From PSRF01 sp051000815 (GTDB lineage Bacteria > Acidobacteriota > Blastocatellia > Pyrinomonadales > Pyrinomonadaceae): 64,000 bases of DNA. The stretch lies in contig JBPCNX010000092.1 of the NCBI GenBank assembly GCA_051000815.1, positions 1 to 64,000 on the forward strand, given 5' to 3'. This document shows positions 16,242-25,588 of this stretch, piece after piece. How positions within the stretch are numbered: the stretch's first letter is position 1; every line of letters starts with the position of its first letter. The position numbers and the translations under genes were made by a program. The notes beneath the pieces were generated by a model. It worked only from the letters and a program-made list of their open reading frames with translations, was not told the origin of the DNA and searched no databases.

Positions 16242-17936
16242 ATGAAACGTTTAGCTCTTGTCGTCTTCGTCTTCTTACTCCTCTCTAATTCATTCACACC
16301 AATACGCGCACAACAACCAAAGTCGCCCGCTGACCTGCAAAAGCTGGCCGCGGATTACTATAACTGGCGCAACCAGAACTTTCCGGTTGCCTCGAGTGAT
16401 GCCGGGCTGCATACCTGGGACAATCGTCTGACCGATTACTCGCTGTCGGCAGTTTTGGCCCGGCGCCTGCACGCGAAAGAGTTGTTCGCCAAAATTGAGG
16501 CGATGTCGACTGCTTCGTGGAACAAAGAAGATCGGATTGACTGGATGCTCTTTCGCGCGCAACTCGATGGCGTGGTTTTCTTCAACCGCGTCATGGATTT
16601 TGAGCAAAGCGATCCGCAGCTTTACGTTAACGAGTGCAGCAACGGCATTTTTTCCCTGTTGAAGAAGGAATACGACACGCCGCGCAATCGCGCGCTCTCC
16701 GCAACAGCGCGTCTCAAACAGATGCCGCAGCTGATGGAACAGGGCAAACAGAATCTGATCAAACCTGTTCGGCTCTATGCCCAACTTGCAATTGATTCCG
16801 CGCGCTCGATCGACAGTCTGTTCAATGACAGCCTGATGACTTTGGCAACAGATCTCTCGCCCGCTGAGCGAAACGAGCTGGTGAAGGCACGCGATGCCGC
16901 GATCGTCTCATTGCATGGCTTTGCCGATTGGTTGGAACGACGTCTGCCGGGGATGGTGGCCTTCAAGCCGATGGGCGAAGAGAACTACAACTACATTCTG
17001 AAGAACATCTATTTGCTGCCGTTCGATGCCAAACAGATCGACATGCTGGGTCAGGCGGAGTTGGCCCGTTATCGCGGCCTGGAATCTATGCTTTCCGATC
17101 CCGCCCTTGCCGATCCTAATCCGGCGCGCAGTAAGAACATTCCCGCCGACCAGCAGGCCTTTCTGCAAGCCTACGAAAGCCGGCAGGCCGAGATGATTAG
17201 TTTCCTCAAGACAAACCGGCTGATTACGATTCCCGACTACATTGGTCCGTTCACGATTCGCCAACTACCGGAGGCGTTTAAGCCGACGAGCCCGGGTGGA
17301 TTCATGAACCCTCCCGGCGTTTACGATAAGGACAACGGCGGTTTCTATTTCATTCCTACTTACAGTCCCACCAGCAAGAATTTTTATATACGTGCTGCTA
17401 TCGAGGATCCGCGACCGATACTTGGTCACGAAGGAATCCCCGGGCACTTTCTGCAGCTTTCGATTGCGAACCAACTGAAGAACGAGATTCGTCGCCAGCA
17501 CGGAGACGGGATCTTCATCGAAGGCTGGGCGCTCTACGGCGAGGAGATGCTTTTGCGGTCGGGTCTATATCCAAACAACACACCCGGACATGGACAGGTG
17601 CTGCGACTATCGCGTTATCGCGCCGCACGCATAGGTGTGGACGTAAACCTGCACACCGGCAAATGGACGTTTGATCAGGCGGTGAACTATTTTATGGAGG
17701 CCGGCGGACTGGATCGTGAAGCGGCGACAGGAGAAGCAGCGGGTGCGGCGGCAAATCCCACACAGAAGATCACCTACATGGTAGGTAAATGGCAGATCAT
17801 GCGCTTGCTGGGGAGGTATCGAGACAAGCAGGGCGCAAACTTCCGCCTCGGCCAATTCCACGACGACCTGATCAAGAACGGCAGTCTGCCGCTTTCGATC
17901 GTGGAGTGGATTCTGCTGGACGAACCTTTGCGCTAA
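16242..17936 (+). CDS. DUF885 family secreted protein, metallopeptidase-like
   Basis: 564 residues from the ATG at 16242 (a TTG at 16221 is less likely). A signal peptide covers about residues 1-24. The DUF885 signature is clear: HEGIPGH at 396-402, a zinc-binding variant of HExxH, followed by FIEGWALYGEEM with the third-ligand Glu. DUF885 proteins resemble M32-like or thermolysin-like zinc peptidases, and many are exported lipoproteins in acidobacteria and proteobacteria. The substrate is unknown. It lies 57 bases after queG and faces an inverted repeat downstream, so it may share a transcript with queG without a functional link. Confidence 0.85.
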   Translation: MKRLALVVFVFLLLSNSFTPIRAQQPKSPADLQKLAADYYNWRNQNFPVASSDAGLHTWDNRLTDYSLSAVLARRLHAKELFAKIEAMSTASWNKEDRIDWMLFRAQLDGVVFFNRVMDFEQSDPQLYVNECSNGIFSLLKKEYDTPRNRALSATARLKQMPQLMEQGKQNLIKPVRLYAQLAIDSARSIDSLFNDSLMTLATDLSPAERNELVKARDAAIVSLHGFADWLERRLPGMVAFKPMGEENYNYILKNIYLLPFDAKQIDMLGQAELARYRGLESMLSDPALADPNPARSKNIPADQQAFLQAYESRQAEMISFLKTNRLITIPDYIGPFTIRQLPEAFKPTSPGGFMNPPGVYDKDNGGFYFIPTYSPTSKNFYIRAAIEDPRPILGHEGIPGHFLQLSIANQLKNEIRRQHGDGIFIEGWALYGEEMLLRSGLYPNNTPGHGQVLRLSRYRAARIGVDVNLHTGKWTFDQAVNYFMEAGGLDREAATGEAAGAAANPTQKITYMVGKWQIMRLLGRYRDKQGANFRLGQFHDDLIKNGSLPLSIVEWILLDEPLR

Positions 17937-17960
17937 AGCGGTAGCGAACTAAACGACCAG

Positions 17961-18039
17961 GCCACAGATCGACACGGACAAACGCTGATCAGAGCTTCAT
18001 CAGAATTTCTGATCTGTGTAATCCGTGTAAATCGGTGGC
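17961..18039. repeat. Inverted repeat with CACAGAT/ACACGGA words
   Basis: The left arm CCACAGATCGACACGGACAA at 17961 pairs imperfectly with the right arm ending ATCCGTGTAAATCGGTGG at 18039, flanking a loop with TCAGAATTTCTGA. It is placed between convergent genes and could act as a weak bidirectional terminator, although it lacks T-tracts. Confidence 0.6.
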
Positions 18040-18061
18040 TTCGGTTTCCTGGTGCTCGAGT

Positions 18062-18880
18062 TTAAGCGCGCAAGAAATCCAAAACCAAGGGGACTACAGC
18101 TTTCGGGGTTTCTTCCTGCGGCACGTGTCCAGAACGATCGATTGTTACGAGTTTCGAATCAGGAATCGCAGCGTCCAGCTTTTCACCAATCACTAACGGA
18201 ACAACCTTATCCTGCACACCCCAGATAATCAGGGTCGGTACGGAAATCATCGGATACTTCGCAATCAATTCATCGATGTTCCCGGGGATTATCTGTTTCG
18301 AAGTTTGCAGTAACGCGTGGCGGCCGCCGCGTTCCGCAATCGGCCGGGCGTATGCCTCGATTTGTTCCTTGGTGATCTTCCGATCGTCGTAGTAGGAATA
18401 CCTGAGCACAGTCAGTGCTGAAATCTTTGGAGGCAGGAGATGCATCACGAGCCATCCCAGGATTGGAGTTCTCAGCATCTTTAGGTGCAAAGGCAGGTGC
18501 TGATTGTACCCGCCACTATCGATCAATATCAGCCGTCTCAGCCGTCCGGACTTTTCCTCGCAGAGTCGTAATGCAACCAATAGAGACACCGCGCCGCCGA
18601 AGGAATTTCCGATCAGCGTCAGGTTTCTTAAGTCGTGTTCCTGAATGAACCGGTAAATGAGGTCGGCATGCTCCTCGATCGCGTAATGTTTGTCTTCTGG
18701 TTTGGGCGATGCTCCGAAGCCTTTGAAGTCAATCAGGATTAGTTTGTGTTCTTTTGAGAGTGGTTCTCGAAACTCACGCCAGGAATGCATGCTGGCACCC
18801 AGGCCATGCAGACACAGGATTGGATCACCCGTGCCGTACATTTCGCAGTGAAGTCCCGTTGAGGTGGTGCACTCCGACAT
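18062..18880 (-). CDS. Alpha/beta hydrolase
   Basis: 272 residues of the alpha/beta hydrolase fold, without a signal peptide. Oxyanion-hole motif HGLG lies at 25-28 and the nucleophile elbow GNSFGG places Ser93. Asp224 in WGVQDKVVP and His252 in DRSGHVPQEE complete the triad. Length and motifs fit esterases, epoxide-hydrolase-like or meta-cleavage-product hydrolase-like enzymes, and nothing narrows the substrate. The start MSECTTSTG at 18880 has no obvious ribosome site. It is a single gene, convergent with the DUF885 gene. Confidence 0.85.
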   Translation of the reverse strand: MSECTTSTGLHCEMYGTGDPILCLHGLGASMHSWREFREPLSKEHKLILIDFKGFGASPKPEDKHYAIEEHADLIYRFIQEHDLRNLTLIGNSFGGAVSLLVALRLCEEKSGRLRRLILIDSGGYNQHLPLHLKMLRTPILGWLVMHLLPPKISALTVLRYSYYDDRKITKEQIEAYARPIAERGGRHALLQTSKQIIPGNIDELIAKYPMISVPTLIIWGVQDKVVPLVIGEKLDAAIPDSKLVTIDRSGHVPQEETPKAVVPLVLDFLRA

Positions 18881-19300
18881 AACTCTCTACAATCCCGAAT
18901 AACGTAATATATATTCGACTTCTGAATAATGCAGAGTAACGATCAGCGCAGAACAAACAGCCAAAGAGAGGGCAGAAACCGAAACAAAGAGTCGGCGGTA
19001 AGATTGATGGTGCATAGTCTGGACCCCCCTGGAAACTTGAGTTTATTCCGGCAAACTGGGACTTTCTTTACTGCAGTTGAGAGAGAGCACTGAGCGTTGC
19101 AAGGACTGTGAATGATGTCTGAATGATTAGGCAAGCTGAAGCGCGAAGATGTTCTTCACTAATGCGGCAGTTGAAACATGGATAGAAAGATTCCATGTCT
19201 AACTGGGAGCGCGGGCGTCTCCCGGCCCGCAATGAGCGCGAAGCGTGAAGATGTTGTGACGCCACCCGAAAGGACTAGTGCATTTCGCGCTCAGCTGACT
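18881..19300. other. Gene-free stretch with one GC palindrome
   Basis: No credible gene lies between the hydrolase start and the gene remnants at 19301. Bases 19203-19231 carry CTGGGAGCGCGGGCGTCTCC then CGGCCCGCA, the same GC-palindrome family found twice inside the molybdopterin oxidoreductase gene. A short word around GCGCGAAGATGTT at 19141 recurs near 19240. The hydrolase promoter must lie at the left edge, but I cannot pick it out. Confidence 0.5.
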
Positions 19301-19390
19301 TCAATCAATAAACTGGCGCTGCCAGAGTTCAAGGTTGAGCAGTTGAAAGACTTGCAGGTTGTAGTCTTCGCTGTCCGAGAGGTCCACGCC
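19301..19390 (-). pseudogene. C-terminal remnant of an AsnB-type synthetase
   Basis: On the minus strand this reads DYNLQVFQLLNLELWQRQFID followed by TGA, nearly the same as the end of the intact AsnB directly upstream (DYNLQVFQLLNLELWHREFLD). Only about 30 codons survive. It is therefore a leftover 3' end of a second asnB copy, probably from duplication and deletion. Its 5' side joins a different remnant at 19394. Confidence 0.75.
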
Positions 19391-19393
19391 GGA

Positions 19394-19504
19394 TTAGGGT
19401 CCAAAGCGGAAGCGATACTCGAGCGAGTTCATGAAGCCATTAATCATGCTGCGATAGTCGCCGGTCGCATCCAGGTGCGCGATCCATCCGAAGTGCGAGG
19501 CCAT
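19394..19504 (-). pseudogene. C-terminal remnant of a DUF4214-domain protein
   Basis: The minus strand reads FGWIAHLDATGDYRSMINGF, then MNSLEYRFRFGP and TAA. This fits the closing pattern of DUF4214 domains (GDYRxMxxxFxxSxEYRxRFG), which are common on secreted acidobacterial proteins. The frame is broken by a stop a few codons upstream of the first Met, so only about 36 residues remain. It abuts the AsnB remnant, which suggests a deletion junction. Confidence 0.6.
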
Positions 19505-19560
19505 ACTAGCTGAACCTGGCTACAGGCACAAACGCAGCTGTAGTCGGCTGCAAACCAATT

Positions 19561-21495
19561 TCAATCCAGAAACTCTCTGTGCCAGAGCTCCAGATTCAGC
19601 AATTGAAAGACTTGCAGGTTGTAGTCTTCGCGGCCGGAAAGGTTCGCATCGATGATGCGCCTCACTTCTTCAGGACGAAACAGGCCGCGCTTCCTTACCA
19701 CTTCCTCTGAAAGTAGATCATTCACCATGGGACGCAGAGCGCCGCGCAGCCAGGAACGAATCGGCGCACCGAAGCCGGCCTTCTTTCGCCACACGACATC
19801 TCTAGGGAGTACCTGCTCCAGCGCGCGCTTGAGGATGTACTTGCGCTTGAAGCCGCGCAGCTTGAGTTCGGGAGGCATACGCGCGGCAAGTGCGAGCAGC
19901 TCGCGATTAAGAAACGGAACGCGCACTTCGAGATTGGCCGCCATGGAAGTCTTGTCGGTAGTGATTAAATTCAAGCAAGGCAGAAACGTCTTCATATCGA
20001 CGTAAAGCAAGCGATTCAACGGCGCCGCATGCTTCATTCGATCGAAGTAGCGACGATGGGCGGCGTAAGCATCAAGACCACTCGTGGCTTCGCGCATCGG
20101 ATCGGTATAAAGCCTCTGCTTCCCTTCGTCCGTGAAGTAAGTGCCGTAGCCAAGATATCGTTCTTCAAAATCGAGACCGGCGCTGCGCGCAAACTTCTTC
20201 GCGTTGCGCAGCGGCGCGGTGAGCCTGCCGGGCAAGCCACCGGGAAGCGCGCGCTCAAGAGTTTTCATTAACGGTCGACGCAATAAGCCCGGCACCGGAT
20301 CAAACGCGCCTGCAAGTTTCATCGCCAGTTGCCGCGGATAGCCGGCAAACACTTCGTCACCACCCATCCCGGAAAGCATCACCGTCAGCGTCTCGCGCGC
20401 GGCTTGCGAAACCAGGTAACTCGGAATTGCCATGTCGATTGCCGGCTCGTCCATATGATAAACGAGCTTGGGTAGAAGTTCGGCAACGTCCGGCTTGAGC
20501 ATTATCTCGTGATAGTCAGTATCGAGATGCTGGTTTACCCGCCGCGCCCACTTCACGTCATCAGGAATGATGTCGTAACGCAGATCCTCGCTTTCAATTC
20601 CCACAGTGTAGGTGCTGATGCGCCTGCCGGCTTCGTGTCGCTTCATCATGGCCACGATCCCGGATGAATCGATTCCTCCTGAAAGAAAAGCACCGAGCGG
20701 CACATCGGCAACCATCTCCAGCGACACAACTCGATCCAGCGTTTCCAAAACCTGCTCCTGCCACCACGCTTCGCTGCGCCCGGTATCGATTTCGTCAAAC
20801 GAGACGTCCCACCACTCGCTCATGGAAACTTCGTCGTCGCGAAATGTCAGCACCTGGGCCGGAGGTACTGTCTTAATGCCACGGAACAAAGTGTTTGGAT
20901 CAGGAGCCCAGAGGAAAGTCAGGAATTGATGCAACGCTTCAGTGTCGATCGCCCGTTCGATCAAACCTGTGGCCAGAATGGCTTTGATTTCCGAAGCAAA
21001 GACAAGTGCACCCGGCCGGCCATTTGCGGCTGGAACATGCGCGTAGTAGAGAGGTTTGATGCCGACGTGGTCGCGGGCGAGTGTTAGTGTCCGCTTCTGC
21101 TGGTCCCAAATGCCGAAAGCAAACATGCCGTTGAGACGCGGCAGACACGCCGCGCCCCATTCGGCAAAAGCAGCGAGGAGCACTTCGGTATCAGAATCAG
21201 TGCTGAACGCGTGGCCCTTCGACTTCAGTTCTTCGCGCAACTCGCGGTAGTTGTAGATCTCGCCATTGAAGGTGATTGCATAACGGCCATCAGGGGAGAA
21301 CATGGGCTGATGTCCCGCCGAACTGGTATCGATAATCGCCAGGCGCCGGTGGCCGAGGGAAACTCTTTGTCCGGAGTCGGCAGGATCCGATGTCCAAAGC
21401 CCGTCATCGTCGCGGCCGCGATGCTCAATCGTCTCGAGCATTGCCAGAACACGCTGCTCGGGATCAAGACTTACAATTCCGGCAATGCCGCACAT
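19561..21495 (-). CDS. asnB: Asparagine synthase-type amidotransferase (first copy)
   Basis: 644 residues, class II glutamine amidotransferase. Cys2 (MCGIAGI) is the glutaminase nucleophile, with RRLAIID and FNGEIYNY in the N-terminal domain. The ATP-pyrophosphatase loop is SGGIDSS at 272-278 and MSGMGGDEVFAGY follows. Length and motifs match AsnB proteins found in polysaccharide loci, where relatives such as WbpS-type enzymes amidate sugar uronates instead of, or as well as, making asparagine. The next gene upstream on this strand is the bi-domain oxidoreductase, 396 bases away across repeats, and the glycan locus follows. A truncated relative lies just downstream. Confidence 0.9.
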   Translation of the reverse strand: MCGIAGIVSLDPEQRVLAMLETIEHRGRDDDGLWTSDPADSGQRVSLGHRRLAIIDTSSAGHQPMFSPDGRYAITFNGEIYNYRELREELKSKGHAFSTDSDTEVLLAAFAEWGAACLPRLNGMFAFGIWDQQKRTLTLARDHVGIKPLYYAHVPAANGRPGALVFASEIKAILATGLIERAIDTEALHQFLTFLWAPDPNTLFRGIKTVPPAQVLTFRDDEVSMSEWWDVSFDEIDTGRSEAWWQEQVLETLDRVVSLEMVADVPLGAFLSGGIDSSGIVAMMKRHEAGRRISTYTVGIESEDLRYDIIPDDVKWARRVNQHLDTDYHEIMLKPDVAELLPKLVYHMDEPAIDMAIPSYLVSQAARETLTVMLSGMGGDEVFAGYPRQLAMKLAGAFDPVPGLLRRPLMKTLERALPGGLPGRLTAPLRNAKKFARSAGLDFEERYLGYGTYFTDEGKQRLYTDPMREATSGLDAYAAHRRYFDRMKHAAPLNRLLYVDMKTFLPCLNLITTDKTSMAANLEVRVPFLNRELLALAARMPPELKLRGFKRKYILKRALEQVLPRDVVWRKKAGFGAPIRSWLRGALRPMVNDLLSEEVVRKRGLFRPEEVRRIIDANLSGREDYNLQVFQLLNLELWHREFLD

Positions 21496-21507
21496 AGGCT
21501 TAACCAG

Positions 21508-21752
21508 TTTCGAGTTTCGGGTTCAGAGTTTCGAGTTTGGGTTTTGCGTGTCAGACTTAACCGCCAAGGCGCCAAGAATCGCCAAGATCGCCAGGGAAGT
21601 TTTGGCAGCTTAGCTTGGAGGTAACTTCGCAGTTGGACAACGGGTGTAGAACGCCACTCTTGTAATCCCTCTCGTACTTGGCGAACTCGGCGGTCCTTGG
21701 CGTCTTGGCGGTAAAGCCCCAAACTTGAAACGCAAAACTATGAACTCGAAAC
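21508..21752. repeat. Two heptad tracts around a long imperfect inverted repeat
   Basis: Heptads GTTTCGA, GTTTCGG, GTTCAGA, GTTTCGA, GTTTGGG fill 21508-21542. An inverted repeat of about 35-bp arms follows (AACCGCCAAGGCGCCAAG at 21559; its partner ends CCTTGGCGTCTTGGCGG near 21711). A second heptad tract, about 21718-21752, overlaps the 3' end of the next gene and encodes its final Ser residues and TAG stop. Confidence 0.75.
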
Positions 21753-23891
21753 GGGTTCCCGTTCGCCGGAGCGTAGCGAATCCCTAATGCGAAAGGTTGC
21801 GCGGGTGGTCGCGGCGAGCTCGTCGAGAGTAATGGGTGAGAGGCCGCCTTCCAGGACCATTGCGCAGACAGCCTTGACCTGTTCGGCCTGGCCTTTGTCC
21901 TGACTGCGAAGTGCAAATTGTTCCTCTTTACCATTCCGGTGGAGGCTGGCGCGCTTAAAGTCATCAAGAACAAAAGTCTTGCCTTCGCCAAACATCTCCA
22001 CGCGCTCTTTGCCAAGTGAAGCATCACCCTCAGCAAGGTAAGCAATCGATCCATTTGAGCCGTCGGCAAAGCGGAGTGTGATGAAAACAGAATCTTCGTT
22101 AGCAACGGCGGCATTGTCACCGGACACCGCCTCGGCGAAGACTGAAACCGGCAAAGCACCAATCACAAACTGCATCAGGTCAACAAAGTGACAAACCTCG
22201 CCGATGATCCGGCCGCCACCTCTTTCAGGGTCGTGTGCCCAATGCTCACGCGGAATGCGGCCGGCGTTAACGCGATAGAGAATCGACAAAGGCCCGCTGC
22301 GTTCCGCAAAAAACTCCCGGGCTTTACGCGTAAGCGGCGAAAACCGGCGGTTAAATCCCACCATCAGCCGCCCGGACGAATTCCGACCTGCGCGCAACAC
22401 CGCATTCAAGTCTTCGTCATTGAGAGCCAACGGCTTTTCCACGAAGACATGGCGATTAGCCTCCAGGGCCTGCTGTGCCAGCGTCGCATGGAGATCGTGC
22501 TGCGTGCCAATCAACACCAGATTCACTTCCGCATCACCGATAACCTCATCCGCAGCTGACACGGCACGCGCAAATCCAAACTTCCTGCCGACGTTAGTGG
22601 CCGACACGCCGGACGCAGTCGTCACGACACGGAAGTCTGCGCGTTGCTCCTTGAAATGTGGCAGCAGCATTGCTGTTACGTAGCTACCAGCACCTATCAC
22701 CCCGACTCGAACCACCTTCTGGGTCGCTGAGCGTTCGCTAAGTTGGACGCTGCGTTCGATTTCTCTCTCGGTGTCGTAGCTGAGCACAACTCCCAAGTGC
22801 GGTTCATGCGAGTCTCCCGCAATCAGTTGGTAGGCCCGCGCAGCGTCGTCGAAAGTGAACCGGTGCGTTATCAGGGCGCCAACATCGATTCGTTTCTCGG
22901 CAACCAGTTCGAGGAAAGCTTCAATGTTCCGGTTCTCGGTCCAGCGCACATAGCCAAACGGATAGTCGTGGCCACGCTCCTCATATTCCGGATCGTAGCG
23001 GCCGGGACCGCAGGACATGGAAATCTTCAGCGACAACTCGCGCAGAAAGAACGGCTGACGTGGCACTTCCATTCCTGTCATGCCGACAATCACAACGCGA
23101 CCCTTCAAACGCGAAATCTCTCCAGCGAGTTGGACCGGCTGATTGGAATCAGTGGCGGCTGTGATCAGGACTGCATCTGCGCCCCGACCGCGAGTCCATT
23201 TCATAACCTCGCCTTTGAGGTCGTCACCAGAAATCTGACCTCCGTCAGCGCCTAACTGTCGTGCGAGCGTAACCCGAACCGGATCCAGATCGATTCCAAA
23301 GACGCGACAGCCGTTGGCCTTCAGCAGTTGCACGGTCAGTTGCCCGACCAAACCGAGTCCGATGACGACGACCGACTCACCCAGTGTGGGTTCCGCAAGA
23401 CGCACTCCCTGCAAAGCAATAGCGCCGAGTGTGCCAAACGCGCCGGCTTCGAAATCCACGGCGGGCGGGAGCTGGACGCAAAGATTCTTTGGGACGGAAA
23501 TCGCTTCCGCATGCGAAGCGAAACCAACTCCGGCGCAGGCCACGCGATCGCCGATACGAAACTCCGTCACGTCAGCGCCGACTCCAATCACAATGCCGGA
23601 CGCGCTATAGCCGAGCGCGGTCGAGGCGGCAAGCTTCTCGCGCACGGCGCTAAAAGTATTGAGTAACCCTTCCCTGCGCGCTTTCTCGACTACGGCGCGA
23701 ACAAGATCGGGGCGCTCGCGAGCTTCCTGAACCAGGCCTTTGCCCGCTTGCTCGACCACCATTCGCTCCGTGCCGGAACTTATCAGCGACGCAGCCGTGC
23801 GCACCAGCAGACGCCCTTTCTGAAGCGTGGGCACTGGGACTTCCGCCACTGAAGGTGTTCCTGTTTTTCTGTTTTGTAGAACTTGCTTCAC
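21738..23891 (-). CDS. Bi-domain alcohol dehydrogenase / Gfo-Idh-MocA oxidoreductase
   Basis: About 717 residues from the GTG at 23891 (VKQVLQN, the usual N terminus of the family); a longer frame to 23939 only translates repeat DNA. The N-terminal half is a zinc-type medium-chain dehydrogenase with VVIGLGLVGQLTVQLLKA. The C-terminal half is a GFO/IDH/MOCA NAD-dependent oxidoreductase with VGVIGAGSYVTAMLLPHF and EKPLALND. Such fusions recur in surface-polysaccharide loci beside AsnB, heparinase-family and GT4 genes, presumably modifying a sugar or sugar nucleotide; no activity is established. The last residues VSSS and the TAG stop come from the heptad repeat. Confidence 0.85.
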   Translation of the reverse strand: MKQVLQNRKTGTPSVAEVPVPTLQKGRLLVRTAASLISSGTERMVVEQAGKGLVQEARERPDLVRAVVEKARREGLLNTFSAVREKLAASTALGYSASGIVIGVGADVTEFRIGDRVACAGVGFASHAEAISVPKNLCVQLPPAVDFEAGAFGTLGAIALQGVRLAEPTLGESVVVIGLGLVGQLTVQLLKANGCRVFGIDLDPVRVTLARQLGADGGQISGDDLKGEVMKWTRGRGADAVLITAATDSNQPVQLAGEISRLKGRVVIVGMTGMEVPRQPFFLRELSLKISMSCGPGRYDPEYEERGHDYPFGYVRWTENRNIEAFLELVAEKRIDVGALITHRFTFDDAARAYQLIAGDSHEPHLGVVLSYDTEREIERSVQLSERSATQKVVRVGVIGAGSYVTAMLLPHFKEQRADFRVVTTASGVSATNVGRKFGFARAVSAADEVIGDAEVNLVLIGTQHDLHATLAQQALEANRHVFVEKPLALNDEDLNAVLRAGRNSSGRLMVGFNRRFSPLTRKAREFFAERSGPLSILYRVNAGRIPREHWAHDPERGGGRIIGEVCHFVDLMQFVIGALPVSVFAEAVSGDNAAVANEDSVFITLRFADGSNGSIAYLAEGDASLGKERVEMFGEGKTFVLDDFKRASLHRNGKEEQFALRSQDKGQAEQVKAVCAMVLEGGLSPITLDELAATTRATFRIRDSLRSGEREPVSSS

Positions 23892-23895
23892 GAAA

Positions 23896-23923
23896 GGTTT
23901 CGAGTTTCGAGTTTCAGGTTTCT
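23896..23923. repeat. Heptad tract abutting a start codon
   Basis: GGTTTCG, AGTTTCG, AGTTTCA, GGTTTCT, ending 4 bases from the GTG start of the bi-domain oxidoreductase. It therefore occupies the place of the ribosome-binding site, and no Shine-Dalgarno sequence is seen. Confidence 0.75.
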
Positions 23924-23982
23924 CACAGACTGGACCCAACCGCAGCCGAGGTTGTATGAAAACGGAAGGCTCACGCGGTAAA

Positions 23983-24167
23983 GAGCAAGTTGGGGCAATT
24001 CACAGGTCAGGAAGGGGGGACCCTGTCCCCGCTTAACTTGGTCAGCGTTCACCCATATCCACAATGTTGATTTCGCAGGGTTCAGTACAACTTGTCCGTG
24101 AATATCTCTCAGCTTGCGGCGGGGACAGGGTCCGCCTTCCTGACCTGTGAATTGCCCCGACTTGCTC
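23983..24167. mobile_element. MITE-like element with 50-bp terminal inverted repeats
   Basis: The left arm 23983-24032 (GAGCAAGTTGGGGCAATTCA, CAGGTCAGGAAGG, GACCCTGTCCCCGC) pairs with the right arm 24116-24167 in reverse complement, with few mismatches. The centre is about 85 bp, and no frame inside looks like a transposase. A shorter relative lies at 49075-49186, and the shared word CAGGTNNGGAAGGGG also ends the 265-bp elements near 8 and 9 kb. Confidence 0.8.
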
Positions 24168-24177
24168 CTCAACACTA

Positions 24178-24311
24178 TAAACCAACCTTTTCACACACTC
24201 TCTACCGCGCGGTGGTACTGACCTCATCGCGCTGGGGGTTGGTGGCGCAACTTCGAGCGGGCGACTAGGAGCCTACCATCTCGGGCAATCGGCAATTGGC
24301 AATCGCCAATT
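24178..24311. repeat. Degraded inverted piece of the 265-bp element
   Basis: CTACCGCGCGGTGGTACTGA, CCTCATCGCG and, after a spacer, heptads GGCAATC, GGCAATT, GGCAATC, GCCAATT (24284-24311). This is the interior of the 8270/9135 elements in reverse orientation. No gene lies in 23892-24326. Confidence 0.6.
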
Positions 24312-24326
24312 CTCGGGTTCCATCCA

Positions 24327-25520
24327 TCACCGCTTCCTGGCTAACGTCTTCTCAATCAAGTCGCTCACCCATTCAGCTCGAACGTCCCATGTGCCATTCA
24401 CTACCGACGCTTGTCGTTTCTCTGCGGCGGCCGGATCATTCTCCTCGAGCGCGTCATTCACCAGACTCAGAAACTGTTCCCGGCTGCGCGCGATGCGTAA
24501 TACATCGCTCATCGGTTCGTACTCAGGCAAAGGTGAAATCACTACCGGCTTTCCCGTCGCCAGGTATTCACGAACCTTGATTGCCGAACCATAACTCGTA
24601 AATTCCTGTTCGGTTTCCCATGGCAAGACGCATACATCGAAGCCCGCAGCGTAGCGTGGAAGATCGTCGTAGGCAACCGGCGGCAGAAAGTGTGTATTTG
24701 GCAGTCCTTCGATTTCCAGCCCGCGCGAACGATTGCCAATGAACACCCATTGCCAGTCTGGTTGCCGGCGCGCCGCCTGTTTTATTAACTCCTGATCCAC
24801 CAACCAGGGTTCGATCGCGCCGAAATATCCCAGCCGCGGCCGGGGAATGTTCGCGATTTGTGGGGCGATCTCCAACTCGCCGGAATCGACTCTCTGATCC
24901 AGATTCGCCCAGTGCTCGAAGTCGACAGCTTGTTCCAACAAATGCGAACGTTCCCGCCCATTTGTGGCCTCCTGCAACAGTTTACGACCGGAGTAGAAAA
25001 TGATGTCAGCATTCGCGATCGCTTTGTCGTGCAACTGACGAATCTGGAGCGGGTCGGTCGCGTGGTCCATGGTGTTCGCGTCGTACTTGTCCGAAATATG
25101 ATAGATCACCAGAGATTCGTCAAAGCAGCCGATCATCTCTGCAGCCGTGGGGATCGCGATCCACAGAATAGGCTTGGAGAATCCTCGATTACTCGTCAGC
25201 CGTTGAATCTGACTTTGGAGCAGGCGACGATTGATTGCCCGCGCTGTCCCGCTGCCAAAGAAAGGTAAACTCGCCGGCGACACGACAGTGATACCGTCCT
25301 TCGTCTGGCGCGCAAGCTTCGCATAGCTGCGCAGCTTGCGCGTGATCCGCGGCACGATGTCTTTGTGGCCCAGCGAGGGTAACCCCATGGAGATCGAATT
25401 TAGGAAGATTACTTTATTGCCGGCACGGGCAAACCGGCGCATCAGATGTGCTTTGGAATGAGGGTGGTGATACCACCAATCTTCGCCGCCGAAACAGATG
25501 ATGGAGTGGTTAGTCAGCAT
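24327..25520 (-). CDS. Glycosyltransferase, GT-B/GT1-GT4 type
   Basis: 397 residues with a GT-B organisation. The first domain begins IICFGGEDWWYHHPHSKAHL. The second starts near PRLGYFGAIEPWLVD and ends with the nucleotide-sugar region FTSYGSAIKVREYLATGKPV, including the family's Glu (KVREYLATG). Relatives transfer sugars in exopolysaccharide and teichuronic-acid-like (TuaH-like) pathways. It has no membrane segment and should act on the cytoplasmic face. It is divergent from the membrane-protein pair starting 53-70 bases away, so the two probably share a regulatory region. Confidence 0.82.
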   Translation of the reverse strand: MLTNHSIICFGGEDWWYHHPHSKAHLMRRFARAGNKVIFLNSISMGLPSLGHKDIVPRITRKLRSYAKLARQTKDGITVVSPASLPFFGSGTARAINRRLLQSQIQRLTSNRGFSKPILWIAIPTAAEMIGCFDESLVIYHISDKYDANTMDHATDPLQIRQLHDKAIANADIIFYSGRKLLQEATNGRERSHLLEQAVDFEHWANLDQRVDSGELEIAPQIANIPRPRLGYFGAIEPWLVDQELIKQAARRQPDWQWVFIGNRSRGLEIEGLPNTHFLPPVAYDDLPRYAAGFDVCVLPWETEQEFTSYGSAIKVREYLATGKPVVISPLPEYEPMSDVLRIARSREQFLSLVNDALEENDPAAAEKRQASVVNGTWDVRAEWVSDLIEKTLARKR

Positions 25521-25588
25521 CCGACACAGTGATAGTACAATAACCCAAGCCTGGTAGTACGCGGTGCTTCTCTTTGCCTCTGAACTTC

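Noticed and set aside
19178..19513. 111-residue plus-strand frame
   Set aside because: It is antisense to the DUF4214 and AsnB remnants, whose minus-strand reading makes biological sense.
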